A DNA stretch of 64,000 nt from Solea solea (GCF_958295425.1 NC_081147.1:2439290-2503289), one strand, 5' to 3'; shown: positions 47,753-60,700, numbered from the stretch's first letter. Translations and numbers: made by a program. Notes: a model not told the origin generated them from the letters alone.

Positions 47753-49137
47753 AAAACTCTCCGGTCTGAACTCGCAGCACAAAGCGGGAACAAACTGACG
47801 ATGCAAATCAACGAGGATGACCTCAGACAGAGAAGCATGGACAGGTGAATTCAGGACAAATGTAGCCCTGTGTGGTTTTTGTGTGTGTTTTGTGTGAGAA
47901 CATTGAGGAGAATCACTGAAAGATAGAACTAAGCCAGAGAACCTTTCATTTGTGTTGTGGGATCTCTGCATTTTCGTGAAACATCCTCAGCAGGTTCTGG
48001 CCCGAGCTCCTTCATTTTGAGCAGATTCTGGCCACCGGCAAGTACGTAATGTTATCTGGAGAATTTCAACGTGGATTCTACCAGCATGATCATGTTTTCT
48101 GTCAGAGATGAATCACAAAGTGCAGTTATAATCATGTTTGCGATCCCACCTGGCAGGAATTTGCAAGGAAGAGGCTCCCGGGGAGTTGGGATCTCTGGGT
48201 GTGATGTTCTCAGTGACATACATCAGCAGAGAATTCACCTTCTGGTTCTTCCTTCTCCTCACTGGAGGATGTGGAAGAAAACACCAGAGCTGTCGCCGTA
48301 AATGCTTCCACTTCTTGTGGTTTGGTGAGGATCGATTCACACGACTCCAGAGTCTTTCAAGGAGACCAGATTCTGGCTTCCATTTAACTCCACACTTAAT
48401 AAGTCAGCAGGAGTGAACTCCGCTGATTAGTCGCCCTCCCTGTTTGATTTACTCTAAATTCAGGCTCCCAACTGCCAAAACAAAAACAACTCATAATCCC
48501 TGTGTCGTGCTCCTAGTGGTAATCGTAAGTAGGGCAAGGGACATATCTTTCTTTATTGCAGACGCCCAATGGAGGGTGTTAAACTCAGCCGCTAAACGGG
48601 CGTCTGCTGTGCAGTTTTATTTAGAGTCATGACATTTTATCAGGTCTACATATAGTGAGCAATGTCTGCACTTGTCAAAATGAACAGAGAGGAACTGTTA
48701 TCCTACATTTCCCAACAAATACCCTCCTCGTTGGAGTGAACGCTGTTTGTGTTTGTGGTTTTGTTTCCTGCGGGCGAAAGTGAGACAGATTTCAGTGGCT
48801 TTAAAAGATCACGCTGTGTTTATTCAATTGCTCTGCTCGGGGGGGGGTTTTCTCACTAAACAGCACATTTCCTCTCTCTCTCGCCAAAAATCAAGAGGCA
48901 GTGAAGGAGCAGGAGCAGCAGGGAAGATTGATTTCCAGCACGGATCAGATTCCACCTGCCCACTGAGGTTTTCGGGGGTCTGGACAGTTGGCAGTTGGTT
49001 TTTGGCGAGCAGGTTGTGTTTTCTCAGCAGAGTGAGCAGGAATGTCTTCGCCGATAATTTCATACTCGGCAGCGCTGAAGAAGGAGAAGGAGTGCGGGCC
49101 AAGGTTTGATGCTCTCAGCGAAAGAGACTTGCGGTAA

Positions 49138-49194
49138 ATGAAGCGCGAAAGAGTTTCTCTTCTCCGCGTACACCTGAAGAAATGTGCCGAGCAG
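49138..49194 (+). other. Possible first coding exon ending in CAG|GTAAGT
   Basis: ATG at 49138 opens 19 codons (MKRERVSLLRVHLKKCAEQ) ending in phase 0 exactly at a perfect consensus donor. CpG-containing sequence precedes it. No downstream exon was recognised, so it may equally be a non-coding transcript's exon or chance. Confidence 0.2.
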
Positions 49195-49289
49195 GTAAGT
49201 GAATGGAAGAGCTTCATAATGGAATACGTTCATGTGGACGTCGTACGGGTTGTTTAAGGTCCTTATAATGAGCTGGAACTAACTGTTAA

Positions 49290-49880
49290 ATAAGCCAGCT
49301 TTGATTTATAAAGGGCCTTTCACAAAACCCACGGTAAAAAGTAGAAAAACGACAAATCAGAACAAAAAGACAAACCGGTGGAAAAAACCTTCAGGAACAA
49401 GTGTCGCTTCAACACTGATGTAAACGACTCCAGAGTTGGTGCCTGGTGAACAGCCGGAGGGAGCAGTGACACTGAAAGAGCTGTTGCCCAAAGTTTTGCC
49501 TGCAGGTGCTGGGGGATGGAGAGGAGACTGAGGTCAGCAGACTGCAGGTGCCGGGAGGGACTCCATGAGAGACGTGTAAGATGATCCAGGTGTTTCAGCG
49601 GGGGGGGGGGGGGTGATGTGTTGCCAAGGATGTGTTGGAGCCTATCCAGGGTTTTCTTGGGGACCCCAAACAGGACAGCGTTGCAGTAGTCCAGACGTGA
49701 TGTAATAACAGCAAGGATAAGGGTCTCAGCGACAGAATCAGGGAGTGACGGCCAGAGTCGGGAGATGTATTTTTGAGGAGGAAAAAGGTGGATTTGATGT
49801 GTGTGTCAAATGAGTGGAGTCCAGAACCTCCGTGGGCAGTGAAGTGGTGAAGTCATCGACTGAGAGGACCAGGTCTAGTA
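49290..49880 (-). mobile_element. LINE 3' fragment (L2/CR1-like), minus strand
   Basis: The minus strand encodes ETLILAVITSRLDYCNAVLF then GVPKKTLDRLQHILGN (about 49720-49610), and, after frame breaks and a long G run at 49599-49612, LESFTSVLKRHLFLK (about 49435-49390). It then has a 3' UTR ending GGCCCTTTATAAATCAAAGC. These are the conserved C-terminal blocks of fish LINE ORF2. Most of the element is lost. Confidence 0.8.
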
Positions 49881-50989
49881 ATCTTGTCTGAAAATAAAAC
49901 TTTTTAAAGTAGATTATCTGTCTAGTTCTTTTCTATTATGGACCAGAATAATGTTCTCCTAAGAGTCTAGTGTTTGTTTCTAGTGTCTAGATTTTTTTTA
50001 CTGTTAAACAAGAACAATATCAATTGGAAGTCGTATTCACTGACTTCTTGGCATAGTTGTGTCCTGGTGGAACAGCAAAAAATGTGTATTATTTCATAAT
50101 TTAGCACTTAATGACCGAGTAACATCACTTGTGTTAGAAATAGGGAATAAAATGTAAAACAATCCTTTTCTCAAATTCATTCAAATCATTTTATTATTAG
50201 TTTTCTTCCCAACGGCTCTTTTTGTTCCATTTAAACCAAAGCACACAAAGGATTAATTGCCGCCTTTTTTCCCCATTAGCGCACATCAAATATTTTTTTT
50301 TTACTCATTTCCTTTTAAAGTGCAGATTGTGTCACTGGGGGCGCAGAGACACAGCCACTGTATTCATTCTCCTCACAGAGTAACTTAAATGCACGCTTTC
50401 ATGTGTTTTATGTGTTTGGACAGCAGCTCATCCCTGCGCTGGCAGATTGTGAATTCGCAGGTCGTTTGGCGGTGGAGTCACCGGACAATTTAACACATAT
50501 GGAAAAAGAAAGCGTTGATGGTGCAAATGAGGTTGTTTTTACCCAGCTGGCGTCAACACTAAAGTGTCTGGACACAACACAAACGGGCTAGCAAGTGTTG
50601 TGCTTCCCGCACGGCTGCTGTCACCATTAAATAAGTAGCTCTTCTTCACGGGTTCCTTTGGTGTGTGGTGTAGTCTCTGCAGTGAGGTGTGCAGCGGTTG
50701 GCGATCCACGAGGATGGGTCGCACACATGTGGAGCAAGAGGGGGAAAGACAGATGTGGAAGTGGTTACAGTCGATTAAACGGCGCTAAATGGCAATTCCA
50801 GCCTCGACACGCTGCCACTTTGTCACGCCTTCAACACCCTAACCTGCTTCTCAACGCTTGGCTCCGGCCTCGAGAGGAGGTGCTCGCCAAAAAATATCTG
50901 CTGCCAATGTCGGGGGGGGATTGGGTCAAACTGGAAGGAACAAACAGATGGAGGAATTAAACTCAGTTAAGACTTGTAACCTTCATAGA

Positions 50990-51295
50990 AACTGTGCAGG
51001 GTGTACCCCGCTGTCAGCTGAGATAGGTGCCAGCGTCCCTTGTGACCCTCATGTGGAGGATAAAGGGATAGAAAATGACTGAGTCAAACTTTCATTCATT
51101 CCTTCAATGTCTACCGCTGTATCCTTCTTCTTAGGCTCGTGAATCCCTGACATAGGGCGAAAGACGGGGTACACCCTGGACAGGTCGCCAGCACGTCACC
51201 TATGGTTAATTTAGAGTGTCCCACTCTAAATTGACCATGCAGTTGCAGTGCCAATCTCAGCTGGCATACGGGGATCAAACCATTTCACCAAGTGA
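50990..51295. repeat. Two SINE body fragments in opposite orientation
   Basis: 50995-51085 (+) has TGCAGGGTGTACCCCGCTGT, CAGCTGAGATAGGTGCCAGC and GGATAAAGGGATAGAAAATG. 51086-51250 (-) has CATTCATTCCTTCAATGTCT, GGGGTACACCCTGGACAGGT and TTAATTTAGAGTGTCCCACT. Together they form a head-to-head pair sharing the tail region. Confidence 0.65.
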
Positions 51296-54220
51296 TCTGG
51301 GAGTCCATATGTCATTAAAAAGTCTTTAAACAGTATTTAAACCTCTTCTTCTAAGACTCTGACTAACACCTCATTTTGAAAAATGCCAAGACGTGGGCTG
51401 AGAGCTGAGCGTGTTATACTTTAATTTTAAAAAAAAAATTGTTTCCCCTACAGATCTTTCACTCCAGGGCTTCAGAATTTGAGAATTTTTGTTCACACCT
51501 TTAAATGTTTTCAACATGTTGAGCGCGACATGAGGCGGACTAATTATGTGAAGCGCTACGACACCTCGTTTTTTGATCTGCTGCAGGGAAATTATCGTGA
51601 TAACCACACATGGGCTTTGATGTGCAACTACTTAGCGTGTTTTTCGGTAATGCAAATGTTGTCTTTGATACGCTCGGCGTTAAAGGGTTAAAGACAAATA
51701 AGTGTTTGCTATGTGGTCTCATACTTTTTTGCTATGTCATGAATCAAAGGTCTTACATTTGGTCAAAGTGGCCTTGAAAAAGCTCTTCAAAGTGTTCCTT
51801 CAGCTATGGAGGGAATAGGATTTATTCCCAAATCCTACTTAACAGACTACGATTAGAGATGAATGCTGACACATGCTGCAGAAATACCTCGCTCAGAGGA
51901 GAATTAGGGCCAATAATTTTTGATATATACAGTGCAATGTTATGATGATTTTCCTCATAAAACTCCTGTAATATCAATTTGGACTGAAATCTATGTTTGA
52001 AAAGTGATTCAAAACTATTACAAGCAGTGACGCTGGTTAAAATAATGAAAAAGTGATGAAAAAATAAACATTCAGTGACGGATTTATTATTATTATCATT
52101 ATCTCCATCACAGTGAAGTGGCAATCACCTTTCGCATCACTTCACTTCACAGCTTGGCGCAAAAAAAGCTTAATCCTGGCATCGCCTGTCAATCTGTTTT
52201 TCACACAGCCGGGGAAAAACAACAGACAGGCGGCGGTATCAAGTCTGACAGATGATAATGACATTTCCACGTCGACAGAGTCACCTCTACAAAGCAGCTG
52301 TTCACAAATGACACGCAGCATCAGCACCAAACTATTTGGATTTGTACTCTGCTGCAGCATATCTATATTAAATGTTGTTTTCAGGCTATTTCTGTTCAGT
52401 TGTTGCTGAGATATAAGCGCCTGAGCTTGTTCTGTCATACGAAGACGTAGTGGCTATGCCCCATTTTCAGCCGCTGCCAATGCTAAAAGGTAGTCTGCTT
52501 AGAAACGCATGTCTTAATTTGGATGCTGTCCACACTCTATTGCGACGTTACCTTCGATCTTTACACCATAAAAACCCCACAAACATCTTCCGAGCACAGT
52601 CAAAAACTGTAAGCGTCCCCAAAATTAGCAACACCCGTGATTCGTCGTCCTCTACGTGCCCTGGTGTTCAGGAAGAGGAATAAACCCAGAAAATACAACT
52701 GAATATAATATGGCTCCTACATGAGATAGGGATTTCTTGTCACATCGTCAGCGAGGAGATTCTGACCAAACCCTAACACAACAAAATTCAGATTTTGTCC
52801 GTCAAAAACCGAAGACAGGAAGTTGTTAACAGAAGGAGAAACTTAGAGATAAATCCTCGTCTTTATCTGTGGAGATTATCAAAAGGACAACTAAGACAAA
52901 GAAGACATCACACAAGGCGAGTTGGAGCAAATAAAGGATTAAAAAAAAGTAATAAAAACATTTAAACAAGAGATAAGGATGACATCACATCCTCCATTTT
53001 TAAAGAATCTGACTACGATGAGAGACAAACTTCAGGTTAAAAACAAGGCCTTGTTTCAACTGCAGCCCAAATCAGATTTGTAAGTAAATCTGATCAGAAT
53101 CTGATCTTCCCAATGAACTGTTCGCATTATCTATCGCAAGTGATCTGATCAGATCTGCTTGTGTCCATTTTGACATGGTCGAGTCTCGTCTTCCACATGG
53201 ATTTCTTTAGCTTTCTTTAGCTTTAGTGGAAGCTAGATAGATACTATACTTTGACTAAAGTGGATTCATATCACTTCTTATGCCACAACAGAGACGCTAC
53301 ACAACGGATAAACATTCAGTGAATCCCTCGGGAAGACACTTCAACATCCTATCTGAGTGACCGAGAGTGAGTGACGTTCAGATTGAGATTCAGATTTGGA
53401 AAAATCAGACCTCATGTGTTTTTAAATTGTTCAGTTGCTCAAAAATTAAGCTAAATACAGACTGGATAAGCTTAGAAATCCGATGTTGGGCTCACTAACA
53501 ACAGATAACTGTAGAAAACGGCACGGCTGATTAATAAAAGTATCTATGCATTTCCAATCAGCCTTAGTGATAATACAGGGTCAGAGAAGCAGGTCTTTCT
53601 CGTCACTTTCAGCGGTTTCACATTCTTAACTTTAATTAAAGTGTAATTGGGGTCAACGGTGAGACCTGATTTCTCTGCGATCTTTCCATCGTTCCAGTCC
53701 GTTCTGAGTTATTTTCTCCATTACGGGGCTAATTATGCTCTGTTAGCTTATCGTAGGTGACAAGAGGACGCACACACAGAGGAGCATCTGTTAAAACATA
53801 ATAATCTTACAGTGGCCACTCGATTGGCCTCTAACTAATGATACACACATGTCCTCCTTCAGTGTGATTATGTAACACTGTCTTTAATAATCCCCCTGAA
53901 TATATTTCCAATTATATTAAAGAAAGCTAATTATGTGTATGTGTGTTTGCTGTCTCAGACGCTAAAGTAAGAGAAGATTGTTTTTTTTTTATAAAGCACA
54001 TACTATAGATTTAGGTAAATTAGCGACATCAGGCATTTAAGGAATCCCCTCCTCTGGACCTCCAGGGAGCTCTCTCCTCTCTCTTGTGCCCGAGCAAGGC
54101 ACTCCTCTGTCGGAGACAAGTGTCCCATGTACCCCCTCCACCCCCTTTTTGCACTCTCCAACCCGGCCAGGACACACACGTCCAAATTATTATTATTATC
54201 CGCAAAAAACTGGAATCTGT
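51296..54220. other. No gene recognised
   Basis: Frames of 70-100 codons (51371-51722, 51822-52438, 52450-52683) overlap on both strands and have no domain. TTGATACGCTCGGCGTTAAA near 51666 resembles the end of a common fish repeat. 53040-53470 is AT-rich with a TCAGATTTG / TCTGATCAGA motif repeated several times. Confidence 0.4.
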
Positions 54221-54224
54221 AAAA

Positions 54225-54420
54225 TCGGGTCACGCAACATCCAGGTCACCTAACATTCGGGTCATGTAACATTTGAGTCACGCAATTTCAGGGTCATGTA
54301 ACTTTGGGGTCACACAACTTTGGGGACACATAACTTTTGGGTCACACAACTTTCGGGTCAAGCAACTTTTGGATCAAGTAACTTTCGGGTCACGCTCACA
54401 TAACTTTCATGTAACTTTTG
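54225..54420. repeat. 17-base minisatellite (TCGGGTCATGTAACATT type)
   Basis: Units such as TTCGGGTCATGTAACAT, TTTGGGGTCACACAACT and TTTTGGGTCACACAACT recur about ten times with variation at GGGTCA(C/T)(G/A)(T/C)AAC. Confidence 0.85.
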
Positions 54421-56398
54421 GTTTGAGGTGAATTTGCGACAATCGTCCAAAGGGGTTCAGGCATTTAATATTTTTAACTTTCACAGTTGGGTATGACTTC
54501 ACTGATTTCACAGATTTTAATCTCAGTGACTTATTCGGGAATAATAATAACAATGATAAATATAATAATAATAATAATGTTCTGCTGATCATAATCAACT
54601 ACAATTTTCTTAATGCTCCACTCACTGTCTCGCTGCCTTCAGTGGTTCGATTTACAGTACAGAGTCTTGTCACATTGTTCCTGGATAAGTTGGATTGATT
54701 TATCAGGGCTCATCACCTGTTACTTCTCTCAGTTATATTAATAAAAGTTTAACAGCGGTGGACGGCAGCTTCTCTTTTAAATGACTCAAACGTGGGCAGT
54801 AAACACAAGGACAGGCTGTAAACTCAGCTCCAGGTCAGTCTTACTTCTCTGAGGGGACTTTAATTATTATTCCCTTATTTTAATACCACTTGTCTTGAGT
54901 GTCTCTTGCTGCTGTGATGATCTGCCCCAACGCTGTGACTCAGCATCGTAGCGTCGTCGTCGCTGTGTCTGAGTTTGAAAAGGTGGTTTGGCACGCTGTC
55001 GCACCTCATTATTCCTCCTTCTCCCCACTGAGGTTTGACCTACTCAGAAGACAAGGTGAGGTATTAGCGATCAAGACATGTAGCTGTAAACATGTTGTTC
55101 TTGACTAAAACACACCACGTGGATTCAGAGTCGCCCACAAGAGGCAATGGTAACTCCATTTCCAGCTGAGGTAACGTCAGCGAAAACTATTTTGAAGCTC
55201 CTTTACAATCCTCCAATCGTCTAATTTTTATTAACCCTTAAGAGTTCCTTAAAAAAACTTAGTAATTTGTTCCTAGTGACAGAAAATGCCACCTTCCCAA
55301 AAACTGCTGCAATCATTGACCCATCTTAGGGCCTGACAATGATAATAACCAAATACTCCTTGAATTGTATTTTCATTGGATTCATCCAGTGTGAACCAGA
55401 CCTTGTTCTGACGGAACTTGCCACACAGGTGTAAATGTTTTGAGAGGCAAAAATTTAAGACCGGGTCGTATTTAGAGAACCACATTTCCACACGCGTCCG
55501 TGTTCTGTTCAGACTCAAACAAGAGTCTACTGTTTTACACTCAGTGAGCCTCACATCTCACTAATCCAGACCAATAATCCATGGGCAAGAGAGCATCATT
55601 TCCTTTGTTGGTGGTTAATCTTATGAGTTATATTTGAAAAATGTCCATGTCTGTAGTTCAAAGATGTCAGAGGTATAAAACATCCTTATTTGTTCTGAGA
55701 GTAATCTGTGCTGTTTTGTCGTCTGGTGGTCAATAAACACGCGTTCTATTTCAAATGGAAAAAAATACAATATTTCAGGTGAAAATTGTGGGAAAATCAC
55801 TGACGGTTAATTATCCACAATAGTGCTTAAATTTAAGTCAAGAAATCTCCCCTCCTTTAAATGATAACAAACTAAATAATATCTCATAAATAAAATCAAT
55901 AAAAATCTTTTACTTGCTGTGTTTCTAATCCGTCCTCTCTCTCTCTCCCACGTCTCATTAACACAGCAGAGTTTATTCCATTATTTTTTCTTTAGCTGAG
56001 CAAATAAAGAGCGACAGGCAGTGACGGCTAAATTAGACGGAGGGTGGAAGAAGTTAATAACTGACATTTTACTCATCAACACAGTGGAATTATCACACGA
56101 GGAAAAGTGCAGGAGTTAAACGAGTCATCATCATCATCATCAGAGACATCGTCTCTGTCTCCATTTCTTCTCTTCTTTTCATCTGAATCCATTCATCACG
56201 TTTTTTCCCAAAACCGTATCCAGTGATACTAAAATGAAAGTCTTCATTTACAGATTAAATATGACACAAAACATAAAAACATCATCCTCCGTACATGAGG
56301 AAACACCAGAGCTAGAGTTATAATCTATAATATAAGTACTTTTATAAAATAATGATAGATAAAAAAATCGATAAATAATTCAACAGAATTAACATCGC
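54421..56398. other. No gene recognised
   Basis: AT-rich with ATA/ATAA runs at 54538-54580 and a (TCA)n patch at 56129-56142. Frames are short. Confidence 0.45.
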
Positions 56399-56399
56399 A

Positions 56400-56930
56400 T
56401 ACTTTTGATAGGGCTTCAGCAATCGTTTCATCCATAAAATGTCAGAAAATGTTGATAATTCTTCCTCAAACTTTGTTATAATGATGTTCTCAAACCAAAA
56501 ATGACTCAGTTTGAATGATTTATTTCTTCTACGGAGCAAAGAAACTAGAAAATATTCACATTTTAGAAGCTGAAAAATGACAGAAAGTAGAAAATATTCA
56601 CATTTTAGAAGCTGAAAAATGACAGAAAGTAGAAAATATTCACATTTTAGAAGCTGAAAAATGACAGAAAGTAGAAAATATTCACATTTAAGAAGCTGAA
56701 AAATGACAGAAACTAGAAAATATTCACATTTAAGAAGCTGAAAAATGACAGAAAGTAGAAAATATTCACATTTTAGAAGCTGAAAAATGACAGAAAGTAG
56801 AAAATATTCACATTTAAGAAGCTGAAAAATGACAAAGTAGAAAATATTCACATTTAAAAAGCTGAAAAATAACAGAAAGTAGAAAATATTCACATTTAAG
56901 AAGCTTTACATTAAACTGCACCCAGATTAA
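56400..56930. repeat. GGGCTGCAACTA-type element with internal 42-base minisatellite
   Basis: The element starts near GGGCTTCAGCAATCGTTTCA (56410) and has the family's interior TCAGAAAATGTTGATAATTC and GGAGCAAAGAAACTAGAAAA. The block AGAAAATATTCACATTTTAG plus 22 further bases is then repeated at 56547, 56589, 56631, 56673, 56715, 56757, 56799, 56839 and 56881; one unit is 2 bases short. The 183-codon minus frame here encodes a 14-residue hydrophobic repeat and is not a gene. Confidence 0.9.
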
Positions 56931-58784
56931 CAAATAACAATACTAGATGAATGAATGAAGGCTTTAATTCAAACATGTAAACATAATACACTTAAAACGA
57001 AACAAAACAGTCAAAATTGTAAGAAAAACAACCAACAAACACGAAATCATTACCCATATACGGTGGTTTTCACCTGAGAAAGGGGTGGTTTAGAAGTTAA
57101 AGAGGCTTTTTATGAGCAAATAAATGCACAGAATAATATACACGTCGACATGTGTATACAGTGCAGGCACAAATGGACGTCAAGCATAATAAAAATGATA
57201 TAAAGTGCCGTTGGCGATTGGTAATAATGGTACTCATGGTGCTTTCTCTGACTGCATTATTATACTTCTGTGTGGATCTTGGGGAACAAACGACACTGGG
57301 ATCACGACGACCGGCCTCTTTGTTCCTCATCTCTTGTTCAACAGCAGAAAAAAGCAGCGAGATTTTCAGGAGTGCAGTGAAGGTTCTTTTTCGTTCTGTA
57401 ATGTGGCGACATTTGCTTTTATAATCAAATGATGTGTTTGCTGCCAAACAGAAGCATTTAAAAGCAGATGAAAAGCAGAAGGTCGCACTTTTACTGGATT
57501 GTTAGGAACTGTATTTTTGTGTCGTCGCTTCACATAAACCCAGAGTTTTCCAAACTAAAATTACCAGAATCATGCTGTTACAGAGGCTATATGTGACTTT
57601 TTTCAGGCATTAAACACAAAACAAAAAAAAATGTTCCAAAATTTGGGGCGTGTCCACTGAAGGAGCCAAAAAACACACACTTTAGTGGGGACCAAAGCAG
57701 CTGAACGTCGCTGTTTGTCAGTGTTTGTACAGAATATTACTGTAAACTCTCTGATAGCAAAGAACTTGTGTCACAAATTTATATATAAGTGACATTTTTC
57801 ACCATTTTTAATCACACTTTAACGAATTCATACTGGACACAAACACGGAGCTGGATTAAGCTACAGTCCTGCTTTCTGTCTCCCTCTTTCCTCTATCAGT
57901 GGTACTGCAGCCTGCTTCTCTTTCTACTCTTCTCTCACTTCAGTTCCTTCATCTTTATTGAATTTGAAATAATGCATGAGCTTTCCTGTTTGTTTGTTTT
58001 TACATTGAGGTAAAGACACATTTGCAGGACAAAGGCGTTTCAGCTAGCTAAACAAAGACAATAGTGAAGGAGCAGATAAAGTTCTCTGAGGGTTTCTGTA
58101 TCGTGGCTGCGCTCACGCCGCAGAACGTTTACGTGCAAAGTCAAACACGCGTCAAACAGGACAAACACGTGCCGTGAAAACTGACTGCAGGTAAAAATCG
58201 CTGGGTGTTTAAATGAGATTTGTAATCAAACGCTGACTTCTCATTACACACAGAGAGCTCAGCTCCATAATAACACATCCACTGTGACAAAAGGAGGTCA
58301 GAGAGAGCCGCGGCGTTAAAATTGAGCTCATCACACGATGATGATGTAACGGGGAGCGCGGCGGCGGCAAAGGGCGTATATTAATAACAATAATAATGAT
58401 AATAATAAAAAAAAACAGCAGTTCTGGGTTAAGTTATGTAAAATGAACTCAGCTCGGGGTCAAAAAACAACACGGATCAGTCGTTGTGTTTCCATTGATC
58501 AGATCGCGTCACGCACAGTATGATGCGTGATCGATGTACGGGTCGATGCGTGGAGAGGATGTTTACAGATCACAGAATTATCAGCCATGCGCTTCCATCA
58601 AATTCCCACCATTATTTCACCCCCTGTGGCCCCCGATGATGAATATGGTTTATTGACAGGTCACGTCGGTGTTTCTGACCGGGCCTGAGGGCCGAGTGTC
58701 CACTGTGCCGTGCTGCCTTCAGGGCTCAGAGGATTTAAATATAAACGCTCACAAACAAGACACTAAAGAACGTCTCTGTGCCCA
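56931..58784. other. No supported gene
   Basis: The + frame 57152-57424 has a hydrophobic stretch but no family motif or splice context. 58300-58380 is a CpG-rich patch with (GCG)n. The rest is AT-rich. Confidence 0.4.
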
Positions 58785-58932
58785 AATGACGCTTTTCCAT
58801 GATACAGTTCCAGCACGACTCGGCTCGGTTTGGTATCGTTTTCCATTACTATGGTAGTTCCTCAGCCTGGGCGGAATCGTCATGAGTGACGACACTCTCT
58901 GACCAATCAGTGGGTTTTGGAATTATAAGTAG
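58785..58932. repeat. TACTATCACTGA / GACGACACTCTCTGAC repeat, copy C
   Basis: CACGACTCGGCTCGGTTTGG, TTTTCCATTACTATGG and GAGTGACGACACTCTCTGAC (then CAATCAGTGG) match copy B at 44.7 kb and a very common fish repeat. Confidence 0.6.
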
Positions 58933-60155
58933 ATTTTGGAATTAAAATGTCACATTTCAAAAACATGTCATGGCTGACTTTAAAAAAGAAAACAATACAA
59001 AACCAGGGGGTTCACGTTAGAAAAATCAATTAAAGGTTTGCAAAAATCAATAACACAACGTCCCAAGCAATGGATCAATCTCCTCTGCCGAGGCAAACAT
59101 GAATGAACCAGAAAGCATGGATGAATGAATGAATGAATGACAAATGGGTGCCGAGAAGAGACGGAGAGGAGAACAGAGCGACGCGGCACATCTGGAACAT
59201 GTTGGTGATGAGATTCCCGCACACGAGGAAGTGTTCTTTTTGCCAGTAAAGGACAGAGGGACAGAGGGGGGCGGGGACTTGAGTACCAAACTGCCATCAA
59301 ATCTTCACATATTCAGGTAAATGTGAGAGTGGAAGAACTGCAGAGAAATGTAGAAAATGTGCAGCAAAATACAACATTAGAGCTCTTTGTCAAAAAAAAT
59401 CCCTCTGTGAAGTCAGTGAAATAAAGATTAAATTGAATAAACATGTATTATACATTAGTTTAGAATCAGCTGAACTCATTGTATTCAATAACTAATAATT
59501 TACATGTTATAAAATATGATACAATAAAATAATCCCACTGTAATTCCACTATTGGAACATTTGTGATGCTAAAGAAAGTAAGAAAGTAAAAGCATTTAAG
59601 CATTAAATAAACACATCAGGTGATATAAAAAAAAAACCATATCCTTGTGTTTAAACTGCTTTTGTATGAATGTGAAGTAATTTGTCCTGTTTTCTATGTA
59701 CTTTTATTTCATGTTTTAGTCTAATTTCATACATACAACATGTGTCACCTAAATGCTAAGTAGATTTACAGTTACATTTAGTATTTTCTTTAACTTCCTA
59801 GAATTAACTTCCTCTTTTTTTGCATTTACTTCCTTTTTTTTAAATTAAACTCAGAAAAGTGATCAGGTCATGAAATGGAGAAATGAGAATTTCATTGCAG
59901 AGACAACATGTTGTTTTTTGAATCCTTGAATAATACTGAACTCATTTTTATACCAAATCTCTAATGAGGCAAAGGTTTTAAACAGGTTTGTTTCATCCTA
60001 TCAATATAATATAACCGTTTATAACATTATTCGCTTGTAAGTGTCTTAGACTCTTAACATGTGGCGTAAGGAAACTTAATTTCTTTACTAAATCACAGAA
60101 AACTACACATACCTTCCAACGTTCTTTAAAAACATTATTTTAAAGCTTTTGTTTT
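58933..60155. other. Intergenic, AT-rich
   Basis: No coding or known repeat apart from a (GAAT)n patch at 59127-59140. Minus frames at 58980-59300 lack motifs. Confidence 0.5.
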
Positions 60156-60552
60156 GTCGCCATCTTGTGGATAAAAGGCGCGAGATGCAAGTCATCGCTG
60201 ATTGGCTTAATTTGCGATGTGCTCGTCTCTGATTGGCCGATTGGAAAACGTACCGTCTACAAAAACCTTCCGTGTGGAAACACTTTTTTAAATTACTCTT
60301 TCGTATCAGAAAATGCGAACTTAAAATCTATAGAATGTAAATTTTATGTCGTCGAATTTAATATAATAAATATACGTGTTCTATACGAAACCCGCGGTCG
60401 GAGAAATTAGGCTTTTTAATTTTAGAAAATGTCGGCGTGTTGATGACGTTTCTAGCCGGACGACAATAGAGAAGGGACAGGTTCGGTTTATGGAGTTTGG
60501 ACGAACAGCGTTTGTTGTGAGAGTTTCTCTCCGCGGCGTTTGAGCACCAAAA
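60156..60552 (+). promoter_or_regulatory. lman2: Probable lman2 promoter and 5' UTR
   Basis: GTCGCCATCTTG at 60156-60167 is the reverse complement of the classic YY1 site found near many housekeeping start sites. Three inverted CCAAT boxes (ATTGG) at 60201, 60232 and 60240 are typical NF-Y sites. A TGACGTTT half-CRE-like motif is at 60443. CpG content rises towards the start codon (60440-60545). This fits a TATA-less housekeeping promoter. The start of transcription cannot be fixed from sequence alone. Confidence 0.55.
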
Positions 60553-60700
60553 ATGACGACTTTCAGGGTTTTTTCGAGCACAACACTCGCCGTGCTGCTG
60601 CTACTGCTGCTGCTCGACGTGTGCCTGGTGTGCTGTGACATTACGGACGGGAACGCGGAGCACCTGAAGCGGGAGCACTCGCTGATGAAGCCGTACCAAG
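60553..60700 (+). CDS. lman2: lman2 exon 1: signal peptide and mature N terminus
   Basis: Start ATG at 60553 (context CAAAAATGACG) begins a 49-codon segment. A run of eight leucines (residues 12-21 region) forms the signal-peptide core; cleavage is probably near Cys27-Cys28, before DITDGN. The exon ends KPYQ plus one base at the donor CAAG|GTGAGTT, so the split codon is the Gly of GVGSS. The CTGCTGCTGCT stretch encoding the leucines is naturally repetitive. Confidence 0.93.

Noticed and set aside
56342..56893. 183-codon minus frame with repeated hydrophobic segments
   Set aside because: It is the translation of a 42-base minisatellite inside a MITE.
57152..57424. Frame with a possible type II membrane anchor (CRWRLVIMVLMVLSLTALLY)
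   Set aside because: A single hydrophobic stretch, no catalytic or family motif, no downstream exon; an open minus frame covers the same bases.
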